Source: an uncultured Ignavibacteriales bacterium
GTDB lineage: Bacteria > Bacteroidota > Ignavibacteria > Ignavibacteriales > Ignavibacteriaceae
NCBI GenBank assembly: GCA_913053915.1
Contig: CAJXGP010000179.1
Location: 1 to 5,492 of the forward strand
Reading direction: 5' to 3'
DNA length: 5,492 nucleotides
Both the position numbers and the translations under genes were made by a program. The notes below the pieces were generated by a model that saw nothing but the letters and a program-made list of their open reading frames with translations, ran no database searches and had not been told where the DNA came from. This document shows positions 1-5,390 of this stretch, piece after piece (within the stretch, counting starts at the first letter, position 1; every line of letters starts with the position of its first letter).

Positions 1-58
1 CCTGCTACACGCAATGCGTTTAACAAGACATTAGCGTGCATTGAACAAATAAATACAA
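1..58 (+). other. Possible end of an upstream gene cassette
   Basis: This short non-coding lead-in precedes the DinB-like ORF. It contains CAATGC (12-17) and GCATTG (38-43), a 6-bp inverted repeat around a 20-nt centre, and TTAGCG near base 31. That resembles the TTGGTG near 706 and the TTAGGCG near 1364 that precede or end the next two cassette-like units. By analogy it could be the 3' edge of an earlier attC site, but the consensus GTTRRRY is not matched exactly (ATTAGCG is present) and the window starts too late to see the rest. No Shine-Dalgarno site is visible before the ATG at 59. Confidence 0.25.
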
Positions 59-496
59 ATGAAAAATGAGTATTTGAGACATACTTTATCAACTATTGCT
101 TATAGATTTAAAAAATCTGTAAAAAATGTAGATGTTGAATTTGGTAATTTTACTTTAGGCAAAGGAAGTAGAACTCCTAATGAAATTATTAACCATATGT
201 ATTACGTTTTAAGTGCTGCAAGGGTTTATATTTTGGAGGAAAGGTTCCAAAAAGAACTACCCGAAAAACTTAATTTGAAATCAGAGATTGACAGATTTAA
301 TTTAGAACTTAAAAACGTAGACAATATTCTTGCGGACAAAGATCTTGGAATGAATTATTCAAAGCGATTGTTACAAGGTCCATTCTCTGATATTCTTACC
401 CATATTGGACAAATTTCAATGCTGAGTAGATTAAATGGAAATCCGATTAAGGGTGAAAATTTTTTCTCTGCTTCAATAACGACCGGTATAACTTGA
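59..496 (+). CDS. DinB-like (DinB/YfiT superfamily) protein, C-terminally shortened
   Basis: This 145-residue protein resembles the DinB-like four-helix-bundle family, whose members are usually metal-binding; many are uncharacterised or act as small thiol-dependent transferases. What I see: an N-terminal helix with His8 (LRHTLSTIAYR), a TPNEIINHM block with His46, and a family-typical block at residues 106-134, from LQGPFSDILTHIGQ to RLNGNPIKGENFF, with His115. The three histidines are spaced as expected for a metal triad, though that assignment is inferred. Family members I recall carry roughly 15-20 more residues after GENFF (often a GRVGxxQ-like tail). Here the reading frame ends in TTGIT-stop, inside the GTATAAC repeat that may be an attC core, so the tail seems to have been replaced by a cassette boundary. 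No Shine-Dalgarno is visible and the start is the first ATG. Substrate is unknown. Confidence 0.75.
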   Translation: MKNEYLRHTLSTIAYRFKKSVKNVDVEFGNFTLGKGSRTPNEIINHMYYVLSAARVYILEERFQKELPEKLNLKSEIDRFNLELKNVDNILADKDLGMNYSKRLLQGPFSDILTHIGQISMLSRLNGNPIKGENFFSASITTGIT

Positions 497-712
497 AATG
501 TGGGAAATGAAAACGCACGGTAACATGTATACAGCAAAGAGGGCAATTAGTGCTAAACCGAAAAGTCTGTGCGTTTTGCAAAGTCCGCTAAATCGTTGAT
601 TCGAATTTTAAAATGAATAAATTAAAAACAAAATACAACGTTTTGGCTCAGAGCAAACTTCAAAGTTCAGTGCTTTCTACTGCCCTACTTTTCATATACT
701 AATCATTGGTGC
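486..712 (+). other. Possible attC-like cassette boundary 1 (long, degenerate)
   Basis: This stretch covers the 297-base gap between the two small ORFs. It begins with GTATAAC (486-492), the same 7-mer that starts the better attC-like site at 1239, and ends near ATTGGTGCAC (705-714), which resembles a degenerate GTTRRRY core. At 227 bp it is longer than a normal attC (about 57-141 bp), and end-to-end pairing is weak: AGGGCA (540-545) can pair with TGCCCT (681-686). The right part also shares a GTTCAGT...CTTTCT...TGCC pattern with the interior of the 1239-1369 site. It could be two merged sites, a decayed one, or another Bacteroidota-type intergenic repeat. I see no ORF or RNA gene here. Confidence 0.35.
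510..577. repeat. 9-bp perfect inverted repeat (hairpin)
   Basis: AAAACGCAC at 510-518 is the exact reverse complement of GTGCGTTTT at 569-577, with 50 nt between them. Inside, ACGGT (516-520) and ACCG (557-560) allow some extra pairing, as does the small palindrome TAGTGCTA. The structure starts 14 bases after the DinB-like stop codon. The right arm ends in only four T, so it is a poor intrinsic terminator, and it is more likely part of the structured cassette boundary. Confidence 0.5.
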
Positions 713-793
713 ACAATTAATAAATAAACATTCAAGGTATATAGAAAAGAACATAGAATATTGGATAATTACTTCTTTAAAGAGAAATAAATT

Positions 794-1210
794 ATGGCAA
801 AAAGTAAACATAGGAAGAAAAAAAATATTGTTATAAAAGTGACAAAAAAGAAAGAACTGAATATCAAGGAAGAGATTAAATATATTATTAAATGTGCAAT
901 AAATTTTGAAACAAAAATTATGTCTATTAATGAATTGATTCTTTTTTGTACGGAAACCGGGGATGCATGGCTATTAGATATAGCTGATGATTTAGCACTA
1001 GATCTTGCAAGGGATAGAGTTAAACAAGAGTTTTCTGTTATTGATATGCCTTACCAATTTGGGGTAGAGTGGAAATACAACTATATAATTGATAACGAAA
1101 AATTTATATATATTGATAAAACCGGACTATCAAGAATAATTATCGGTTATCCTACTGAAAGGCTTTCAGAAATAATACACAAGAGTAAATATTTGAGTAG
1201 CAAGAATTAA
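794..1210 (+). CDS. Uncharacterised 138-aa protein in a cassette-like unit
   Basis: I cannot assign a function. The N-terminus (residues 1-22) is very rich in Lys/Arg and looks disordered, possibly nucleic-acid or ribosome contacting. Residues 43-126 look like one compact alpha/beta domain with conspicuous blocks: ELILFCTETGDAWLLD, then DDLALDLARDR, then FGVEWKYNY, then IIGYPTERLSEI. I have the impression that similar TETGDAWLLD / LARD / ILGYPT proteins occur as hypothetical proteins in several phyla, but cannot verify this. No signal peptide or membrane segment is seen. The ATG at 794 is preceded only by a weak AAGAGA. The gene stands alone, with structured spacers on both sides, and 28 nt after its stop comes the GTATAAC start of an attC-like site. 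This is the layout of a single-gene cassette without its own strong promoter. Confidence 0.8.
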   Translation: MAKSKHRKKKNIVIKVTKKKELNIKEEIKYIIKCAINFETKIMSINELILFCTETGDAWLLDIADDLALDLARDRVKQEFSVIDMPYQFGVEWKYNYIIDNEKFIYIDKTGLSRIIIGYPTERLSEIIHKSKYLSSKN

Positions 1211-1238
1211 TACCAAATGGAAAAGAGAAAGTAGAAGC

Positions 1239-1369
1239 GTATAACAAAGTATTAAAAAATATATGGCAAACGAGGATTTAGAAGGTTCAGTATTCTCAAC
1301 AGACTTTCTGCCTAGTTGACAGGAAAACAGATTCAAAAGCCATACGTTTTTTATACAGAGCCGTTAGGC
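1239..1369 (+). other. attC-like recombination site (131 bp)
   Basis: The left end is GTATAAC (1239-1245), one mismatch from RYYYAAC, followed by AAAG. The right end is GTTAGGC (1363-1369), a perfect GTTRRRY core. Between them is a long imperfect inverted repeat: GTAT/ATAC (1249-1252 with 1353-1356), A6/T6 (1254-1259 with 1347-1352) and TATGGC/GCCATA (1262-1267 with 1339-1344), with small bulges. Nearer the centre, TCAAC (about 1298) can pair with GTTGA (about 1315). Conserved end cores, variable imperfectly paired middle and a location just after a small ORF are the defining traits of integron attC sites, and the length is within the normal range. The integrase is not in view, so activity is unproven. 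Confidence 0.6.
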
Positions 1370-1538
1370 GTAATATCAGAACTCCTGACTTATCGTAAAT
1401 TAAACTGTCTCAGTTTTCCGATGTATCGTAATCATATTTCAAAATCATTTATTTTACTACCTATTATCAATTAAGGTTATTATTTCACTCCAGGATTTTG
1501 TAATCTATCCAATATTAGAATAGAGTCAAATCAGTTAA
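1370..1538. other. Non-coding spacer with a motif repeated upstream of tag
   Basis: There is no credible ORF or RNA gene between the attC-like site and the MITE-like element. It contains TATCGTAA twice (1391-1398 and 1424-1431). The 17-bp stretch at 1416-1432 (TTCCG, 3 variable bases, TATCGTAAT) matches 3281-3297, in the gap before tag, at 14 of 17 positions. Whether this is a binding site, a promoter part or chance cannot be told from two copies. Otherwise I see nothing in it. Confidence 0.3.
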
Positions 1539-1637
1539 GGGGGTGGAATAGAATAACTTGAATATAATGCAAGAATAAATAACTGTTATTAAACACTTTA
1601 GGAATTATAATTCGATAACTTATTTTATTCCACCCCC
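1539..1637 (+). mobile_element. MITE-like element, copy A (99 bp)
   Basis: This is a non-coding 99-bp element bounded by GGGGG and CCCCC. Its two ends form terminal inverted repeats of about 21 bp (GGGGGTGGAATARAATAA then C or G, then TT) with two mismatches. It is flanked on both sides by TAA (1536-1538 and 1638-1640), which fits a 3-bp target duplication, although a TA duplication is equally possible. The whole element recurs as an exact reverse complement at 4334-4432. With no ORF, it is a miniature inverted-repeat element moved by a transposase encoded elsewhere. IS5-type elements with TNA duplications are one candidate, but that link is speculative. As RNA it would fold into a long hairpin and might affect transcription into the downstream dehydrogenase gene. 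Confidence 0.8.
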
Positions 1638-1684
1638 TAAGTAATTTACAATACATAAAATCAAAGTTTACTTTTTTTTTGTTG

Positions 1685-1692
1685 TAACTTTG
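1685..1692 (+). promoter_or_regulatory. Candidate Bacteroidota-type -7 element
   Basis: TAACTTTG fits the TAnnTTTG pattern of the Bacteroidota housekeeping promoter and lies 168 bp before the dehydrogenase ATG, just downstream of the MITE-like copy. No well-placed TTG element is found about 19-21 bp upstream, where only a T-tract is seen, so the call is weak. If real, the transcript would have a leader of roughly 160 nt that includes the nested palindrome at 1770-1831. Confidence 0.2.
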
Positions 1693-1769
1693 AGTGTTTT
1701 GCCTAATTCTTAATTATCGAGATTTATTTAAAATTGATAATATAATTTCGTTCCAATAATCATTCCCCT

Positions 1770-1831
1770 TTATTATTCTTGTACTAAAATAATTCTGTTA
1801 TCGGATAAAAAGAATTAAATTAGAATAATAA
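1770..1831. promoter_or_regulatory. Nested palindrome in the leader of the aldehyde dehydrogenase gene
   Basis: Three sets of arms share one centre. The outer set is TTATTATTCT (1770-1779) with AGAATAATAA (1822-1831), a perfect 10-bp match. The middle set is AATTCT (1791-1796) with AGAATT (1811-1816). The inner set is TTATC (1798-1802) with GATAA (1804-1808) around a single G. The inner 26 bp form a near-perfect palindrome, suitable as a dimeric repressor site; as RNA, the outer arms could form a stem ending 14 nt before the Shine-Dalgarno. AT-richness raises the chance of such matches, but three concentric sets are unusual. Confidence 0.4.
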
Positions 1832-1847
1832 GTTTAAAAATTTTGAG

Positions 1848-1853
1848 AAGGAG
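1848..1853 (+). promoter_or_regulatory. Shine-Dalgarno site that fixes the dehydrogenase start
   Basis: AAGGAG lies 7 nt before the ATG at 1861, the ideal spacing. The in-frame TTG at 1843 would overlap this site and add only six residues of low-complexity RRRNK character, so 1861 is chosen as the start. Confidence 0.85.
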
Positions 1854-1860
1854 AAATAAA

Positions 1861-3225
1861 ATGGCAATTCAAACAATTAACCCTGCAACCGGGGAGATAG
1901 TAAAAACTTTTAACGGACTATCAATTGACGAACTCGGGAAAATAATTAAAGACTCAAATTCAGCTTTCAATAATTGGAAGAAAACCGCTTTTGCAGAACG
2001 CAGCAAATTAATGTTTAACGCAGCAAAAGTATTAAGAGAAAATAAACAGCGATATGCAGAAATATTAACATTAGAAATGGGTAAACCGATTTTACAAGCG
2101 TACTCCGAAGTTGAAAAGTGTGCTTGGATTTGTGATTATTATGCGGAAAATACAGAAAAAATGTTATCAAAAGAAATTATTAAAACCGATGCAAGTGAAA
2201 GTTTTGTACAATTTGATCCGCTTGGGGTTGTACTTGCCGTTATGCCGTGGAATTTTCCGTACTGGCAGGTTTTTCGTTTTGCAGCACCGGCTTTGATGGC
2301 TGGAAATGCCGGAGTACTAAAACATTCATCCAATGTGCCGATGAGCGCACTCGCAATTGAAGAAGTGTTCAATAAAGCGGGTTTCCCTGAAAATATATTC
2401 CGGACTTTGTTAATCAATTCTTCTTTAGTAAAAGCCGTTATCGAAAATCCTTTGGTAAAAGCCGCTACTTTAACCGGAAGCGAATATGCAGGTAGAAAAG
2501 TTTCTGAAGTAAGCGGTAGAAATTTAAAAAAGACCGTTTTGGAACTTGGCGGAAGCGACCCGTTTATTATTTTAAATGATGCGGATTTAAATGCTGCTGT
2601 AAAAACAGGAGTTACAGCAAGGCTTATAAACAATGGACAAAGCTGTATTGCTGCAAAGCGGTTCATTGTTGTTGAAGATGTTTACGATGAATTCGAATCG
2701 AAGTTTGTTGAGAAAATGAAAAAAATAATAGTTGGCAATCCGATGGATGAATCAACTGAATTAGGACCGCTTGCAAGGGAAGACCTGCTTCTTGAACTTA
2801 ATCAACAAGTTCAAAATAGTGTAAAAGCAGGTGCAAAAATTTTAACAGGCGGTAAGCGCTTAGAGAGGAAAGGTTTCTATTACCCACCGACGGTAATTTC
2901 AAATGTTAAAAAAGGGATGCCTGCTTATAGCGAAGAATTATTTGGACCTGTTGCAATTTTTATTAAAGCTGTTGATGTAAACGATGCCGTTAGAATTGCA
3001 AACGATACAGACTTCGGCTTGGGAGCATCTATTTGGACAAATGATATTGAAAATGCAAAAAAGCTTGCCACCGCTATTGATTCCGGTGCCGTCTTCATCA
3101 ACGGATTAGTTAAATCGGATCCCCGTTTGCCTTTTGGCGGTGTAAAATTATCGGGTTACGGCAGAGAGCTTTCACATTATGGAATTAAAGAGTTTGTCAA
3201 CATAAAATCAGTATGGATTAAATAA
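1861..3225 (+). CDS. NAD(P)-dependent succinate-semialdehyde dehydrogenase-like aldehyde dehydrogenase
   Basis: This 454-residue, full-length cytosolic member of the aldehyde dehydrogenase superfamily oxidises an aldehyde to its acid with NAD(P)+. All catalytic features are present: the oxyanion Asn131 in MPWNFPYWQ, cofactor Lys154 in VLKHSSN, the TGS turn at 205-207, general base Glu228 in LELGGSDPF, nucleophile Cys262 in NNGQSCIAAKR, and Glu359 in EELFGP, which binds the coenzyme ribose. The C-terminal stretch KSDPRLPFGGVKLSGYGREL (418-437) and the EELFGP form point to the Sad/GabD1-type branch, shorter than the roughly 480-residue GabD. Succinate semialdehyde (GABA or 4-hydroxybutyrate breakdown) is therefore the likeliest substrate, but related enzymes accept other aldehydes, so the exact substrate is inferred. 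It stands as a single gene with a long leader, and no GABA transaminase lies nearby. Confidence 0.93.
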   Translation: MAIQTINPATGEIVKTFNGLSIDELGKIIKDSNSAFNNWKKTAFAERSKLMFNAAKVLRENKQRYAEILTLEMGKPILQAYSEVEKCAWICDYYAENTEKMLSKEIIKTDASESFVQFDPLGVVLAVMPWNFPYWQVFRFAAPALMAGNAGVLKHSSNVPMSALAIEEVFNKAGFPENIFRTLLINSSLVKAVIENPLVKAATLTGSEYAGRKVSEVSGRNLKKTVLELGGSDPFIILNDADLNAAVKTGVTARLINNGQSCIAAKRFIVVEDVYDEFESKFVEKMKKIIVGNPMDESTELGPLAREDLLLELNQQVQNSVKAGAKILTGGKRLERKGFYYPPTVISNVKKGMPAYSEELFGPVAIFIKAVDVNDAVRIANDTDFGLGASIWTNDIENAKKLATAIDSGAVFINGLVKSDPRLPFGGVKLSGYGRELSHYGIKEFVNIKSVWIK

Positions 3226-3234
3226 AATACTGAT
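3207..3234 (+). terminator. Inverted repeat across the dehydrogenase stop codon
   Basis: ATCAGTAT (3207-3214) and ATACTGAT (3227-3234) form a perfect 8-bp stem with a 12-nt loop that contains the TAA stop. No T-run follows, so it is not a classic intrinsic terminator. It could protect the 3' end of the mRNA or be chance in AT-rich sequence. Confidence 0.25.
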
Positions 3235-3272
3235 GGCATAATGTAACGGTTTTCACAGATGATTAATTGTGT

Positions 3273-3297
3273 ATAGGATATTCCGTCCTATCGTAAT
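3273..3297 (+). promoter_or_regulatory. Small hairpin and repeated 17-bp motif upstream of tag
   Basis: ATAGGA (3273-3278) and TCCTAT (3286-3291) form a 6-bp inverted repeat with a 7-nt loop. It overlaps the second copy of the TTCCG-N3-TATCGTAAT motif (3281-3297), also found at 1416-1432. It lies about 80 bp before the tag start codon, in promoter range. Function is unknown. Confidence 0.25.
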
Positions 3298-3379
3298 AAA
3301 TCTGTATTTTAATAAATATATGATTTTTAACGCAGTACTTATCATACTGTTTCTTTCTTAAAAAGATAAAAGAGTAACT

Positions 3380-3955
3380 ATGAAAACAAGATGCCAATGG
3401 TGCGGAAATGATCCGCTATATGTAAAATATCACGATGAAGAATGGGGGGTGCCTCTTCACGATGACAGAAAACTCTTTGAATTTCTTGTTCTCGAAGGCG
3501 CGCAGGCAGGTTTAAGCTGGATTACAATTCTCAGAAAAAGAGAAAATTATCGAAATGCATTTGATAATTTTGACCCTGAAAAAATTGCAGCTTATAACGA
3601 TAAAAAAATCGATGAACTATTGAACAATTCCGGTATCGTTCGAAATAGATTAAAAATTAATGCGGCTGTTGAAAATGCGAAAGTTTTTCGTATAGTACAA
3701 AAAGAGTTTGGTACTTTCGATAAATACATTTGGCGGTTTGTAAATAATAAACCGATAAATAACCGTTGGGAATCAGTCGGTGAAATTCCGGCTACGTCAA
3801 AAGAGTCGGAAATTATGAGTAAGGATTTGAAGAAACTCGGTTTTAAATTCGTCGGTTCAACTATTTGTTATGCGTTTATGCAAACTATCGGGATGGTTAA
3901 CGATCACATAATCGATTGCCTTCGATATTCCGAGATTATTAATATTCAAAGATAG
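3380..3955 (+). CDS. tag: DNA-3-methyladenine glycosylase I (Tag)
   Basis: This base-excision repair enzyme cleaves 3-methyladenine, a lesion that blocks replication, from alkylated DNA. The 191-residue protein aligns along its whole length, from memory, with E. coli Tag (187 aa): RCQWCGNDPLYVKYHDEEWG at the start, LEGAQAGLSWITILRKRENYR (38-58), the KKLGFKFVGSTICYAFMQ block (151-168) and VNDHIIDC near the end. The zinc-snap ligands are present as Cys5, His18, His176 and Cys180. The base-recognition residues Glu39 and Trp47 and the pocket Tyr14 are also intact, so the enzyme should be active. The start is the ATG at 3380, with only a weak AAAAGAG upstream. It is a single gene, 154 bp after the dehydrogenase, and there is no Ada or AlkA neighbour to suggest an alkylation regulon. 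Confidence 0.96.
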   Translation: MKTRCQWCGNDPLYVKYHDEEWGVPLHDDRKLFEFLVLEGAQAGLSWITILRKRENYRNAFDNFDPEKIAAYNDKKIDELLNNSGIVRNRLKINAAVENAKVFRIVQKEFGTFDKYIWRFVNNKPINNRWESVGEIPATSKESEIMSKDLKKLGFKFVGSTICYAFMQTIGMVNDHIIDCLRYSEIINIQR

Positions 3956-3997
3956 TGTATAAAAATGTTATTTGAGGATCACGGAATTTATCAAATC

Positions 3998-4291
3998 CTA
4001 GCGTATTCTATCAATTACTTTAGCATATCCACACCCTGTTTTTTCAGTCCTCTTTCTTCAAAAGCTATGATCACTCTCATTTTTTTTTCTGCTTTTACTT
4101 CTTCCCTGTTCTCCTTTTTGTGGGGTACCTATCTCAAATTCGTCAACATGAACGTTCCCTTCTAATGGATTGTGCTCACTATTTTTCATTGCTATTTGTA
4201 CCTTATGACGAAATAACCAAGCGGTTTTCTGTTATATTCCAAAATGTTTAGCCGACCAAATACTATTAGCTCCTTTTTTATTCTCATAAAA
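3998..4291 (-). pseudogene. IS1595-family transposase remnant
   Basis: Read on the - strand from about 4291 downwards, the translation gives ENKKGANSIWSAKHFGI, then a stop (TAA, 4232-4234), then QKTAWLFRHKVQIAMK, then NPLEGNVHVDEFEIG, then GEQGRSKSRK. It continues as MRVIIAFEERGLKKQG after a one-base shift at the nine-T run (4080-4088), and as GYAKVIDRIR after a second shift near 4025. The order of QKTAWLF-HKV-AMK, G-V-VDEF--G, GRSK-KK and V-IA-E is that of the central part of IS1595/ISPna2-type DDE transposases, with VDEF carrying the first catalytic Asp. The N-terminal zinc-ribbon region and the C-terminal half with the remaining catalytic residues are missing, so it is dead. The frame stays open up to the MITE-like copy at 4334 but without clear similarity beyond 4291. 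It faces the end of tag. Confidence 0.75.
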
Positions 4292-4333
4292 GATGAAATT
4301 TAATTGACATATTAACAAGTACTTGTGAACTAA

Positions 4334-4432
4334 GGGGGTGGAATAAAATAAGTTATCGAATTATAATTCCTAAAGTGTTTAATAACAGTTATTTATTCTT
4401 GCATTATATTCAAGTTATTCTATTCCACCCCC
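4334..4432 (-). mobile_element. MITE-like element, copy B (99 bp, inverted)
   Basis: This copy is identical over all 99 bp to the reverse complement of copy A at 1539-1637, including the GGGGG/CCCCC ends and the two mismatches within the terminal repeats. Again TAA flanks both ends (4331-4333 and 4433-4435). It sits between the IS1595 remnant and the promoter region of the DeoR-family gene. Perfect identity means recent movement, or homogenisation by recombination between the copies. Eight-base flanks do not match each other, which argues against IS1595-type (8-bp) target duplication. Confidence 0.8.
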
Positions 4433-4498
4433 TAAATGGGTATTCCTATTAAATAATAATAAAAAAGCGAAAGTAATATGAAAATAATCATAAAGTAA

Positions 4499-4527
4499 TT
4501 GCAAATAACCGAAAATATTTTTATATT
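4499..4527 (+). promoter_or_regulatory. Candidate sigma70-like promoter for the DeoR-family gene
   Basis: TTGCAA (4499-4504) and TATATT (4522-4527) lie 17 bp apart, the ideal spacing; they match 4 of 6 and 5 of 6 consensus positions. The -10 box ends 32 bp before the start codon. In such AT-rich DNA this can occur by chance, and Bacteroidota promoters often differ from this pattern. Confidence 0.3.
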
Positions 4528-4559
4528 TTATTATGTTAAAAAATTTGCTGGGATTATAA

Positions 4560-5330
4560 ATGCTGCAACGACAACAGAAAATTTTGAAATTACTTACCGG
4601 ACGAGAAAATATGTCGGTGGGAGAGTTAAGCAAACTTTTGGAAGTATCTGAAGTTACTATAAGAAGCGATTTAAATAATCTTGCGCAAAAAGGAAAAGTT
4701 GCAAGAATCCACGGTGGTGCCCACTTGGTTGAAGAACGTGTCAGGCAGGAATATACCTTTCAGATGAGAAAAAGTCTCAACTCACAGAAAAAGGAAAAAA
4801 TAGGTCGTATGGCTGTCGATTTTGTGCATTCTTTGGATTCAATTTTGTTCGATGCCAGTAGTACTGTACTGGCATTAGCACATGAATTGCGATTAAAAGA
4901 AGAGTTAAAAGATATAACAGTCATCCCCACAGGAATATGGACCGCAATAGAACTTATGGGTTGTCAAAACATAAATGTCCTTTTGCCGAGTGGATATTTA
5001 AGACATACGTCAGGTTCAATAATTGGATTTCCGGCTACTGATTTCTTTAATAATATTATTATACAAAAAGCTTTTCTCGGCGCTTGGGGTGTATCAACCG
5101 AAAGTGGAGTAACGGATACACATCTACTAGAGATTGAATTAAAGAAAAATATTGTGAAACGGGCAAAGGAAGTTATTTTATTGGTTGATGGTACTAAGTT
5201 TAATCAATCCGGGCTAGCTGCTTATGCAGATATTAAACAAATTTCTACCGTAATTACCGATTCTACGGCACCGGATAATGAAATTTTAAAGATGCGTGAA
5301 AAGGGTGTAAACGTTATTATATCAAATTAA
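4560..5330 (+). CDS. DeoR/GlpR-family transcriptional regulator
   Basis: This 256-residue regulator has the usual DeoR-family length. Residues 3-55 form the winged helix-turn-helix: RQQKILKLL, then SVGELSKLLEVSEVTIRSDLNNL (the recognition helix includes SEVTIRSDL), then GKVARIHGGA, the DeoR signature. Residues from about 75 to 233 form the DeoRC sensor domain, related to sugar-phosphate isomerases. It has a phosphate-loop-like DASST (98-102), GVTDTHLLEIELKKNIVKRA (183-201) and LLVDGTKF (207-214). The family usually represses sugar, polyol or nucleoside catabolic genes and releases DNA on binding a phosphorylated sugar. Two common sensor motifs are altered here: IPTG in place of the usual TNS, and LLPSG in place of a GG pair, which may signal an unusual ligand. 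The ligand and targets are unknown. The gene that starts 158 bp downstream on the same strand is the natural candidate target. Confidence 0.92.
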   Translation: MLQRQQKILKLLTGRENMSVGELSKLLEVSEVTIRSDLNNLAQKGKVARIHGGAHLVEERVRQEYTFQMRKSLNSQKKEKIGRMAVDFVHSLDSILFDASSTVLALAHELRLKEELKDITVIPTGIWTAIELMGCQNINVLLPSGYLRHTSGSIIGFPATDFFNNIIIQKAFLGAWGVSTESGVTDTHLLEIELKKNIVKRAKEVILLVDGTKFNQSGLAAYADIKQISTVITDSTAPDNEILKMREKGVNVIISN

Positions 5331-5390
5331 TTTTATTTTCAATATTTACCATGTTTAGTATTGTCAGTTAATTCCTTGTTTTTTTGTTTA

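Noticed and set aside
355..546. - strand ORF overlapping the 3' end of the DinB-like gene
   Set aside because: It is antisense to conserved DinB-like motifs and runs into the structured spacer; low-complexity content only.
1539..1637. Interpretation of the 99-bp repeats as CRISPR units or as simple terminators
   Set aside because: Only two copies exist, in opposite orientation and 2.7 kb apart, with transposon-like ends and flanks. There are no spacers and no T-run after the hairpin.
1843..1860. Upstream TTG start that would add six residues to the dehydrogenase
   Set aside because: The codons overlap the Shine-Dalgarno site AAGGAG, and the ATG at 1861 has ideal spacing and matches the usual family N-terminus.
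2139..2666. - strand ORF of 175 residues inside the dehydrogenase gene
   Set aside because: It lies wholly antisense to a gene with every catalytic motif intact and has no start context or family resemblance.
3965..4165. + strand ORF of 66 residues after tag
   Set aside because: It is rich in Phe and Ser with no recognisable motif, and it is the antisense of the IS1595 transposase remnant, which explains the open frame.
4415..4633. - strand ORF spanning the end of MITE-like copy B and the start of the DeoR-family gene
   Set aside because: It mixes repeat sequence, promoter sequence and antisense regulator coding sequence, with no coherent domain.
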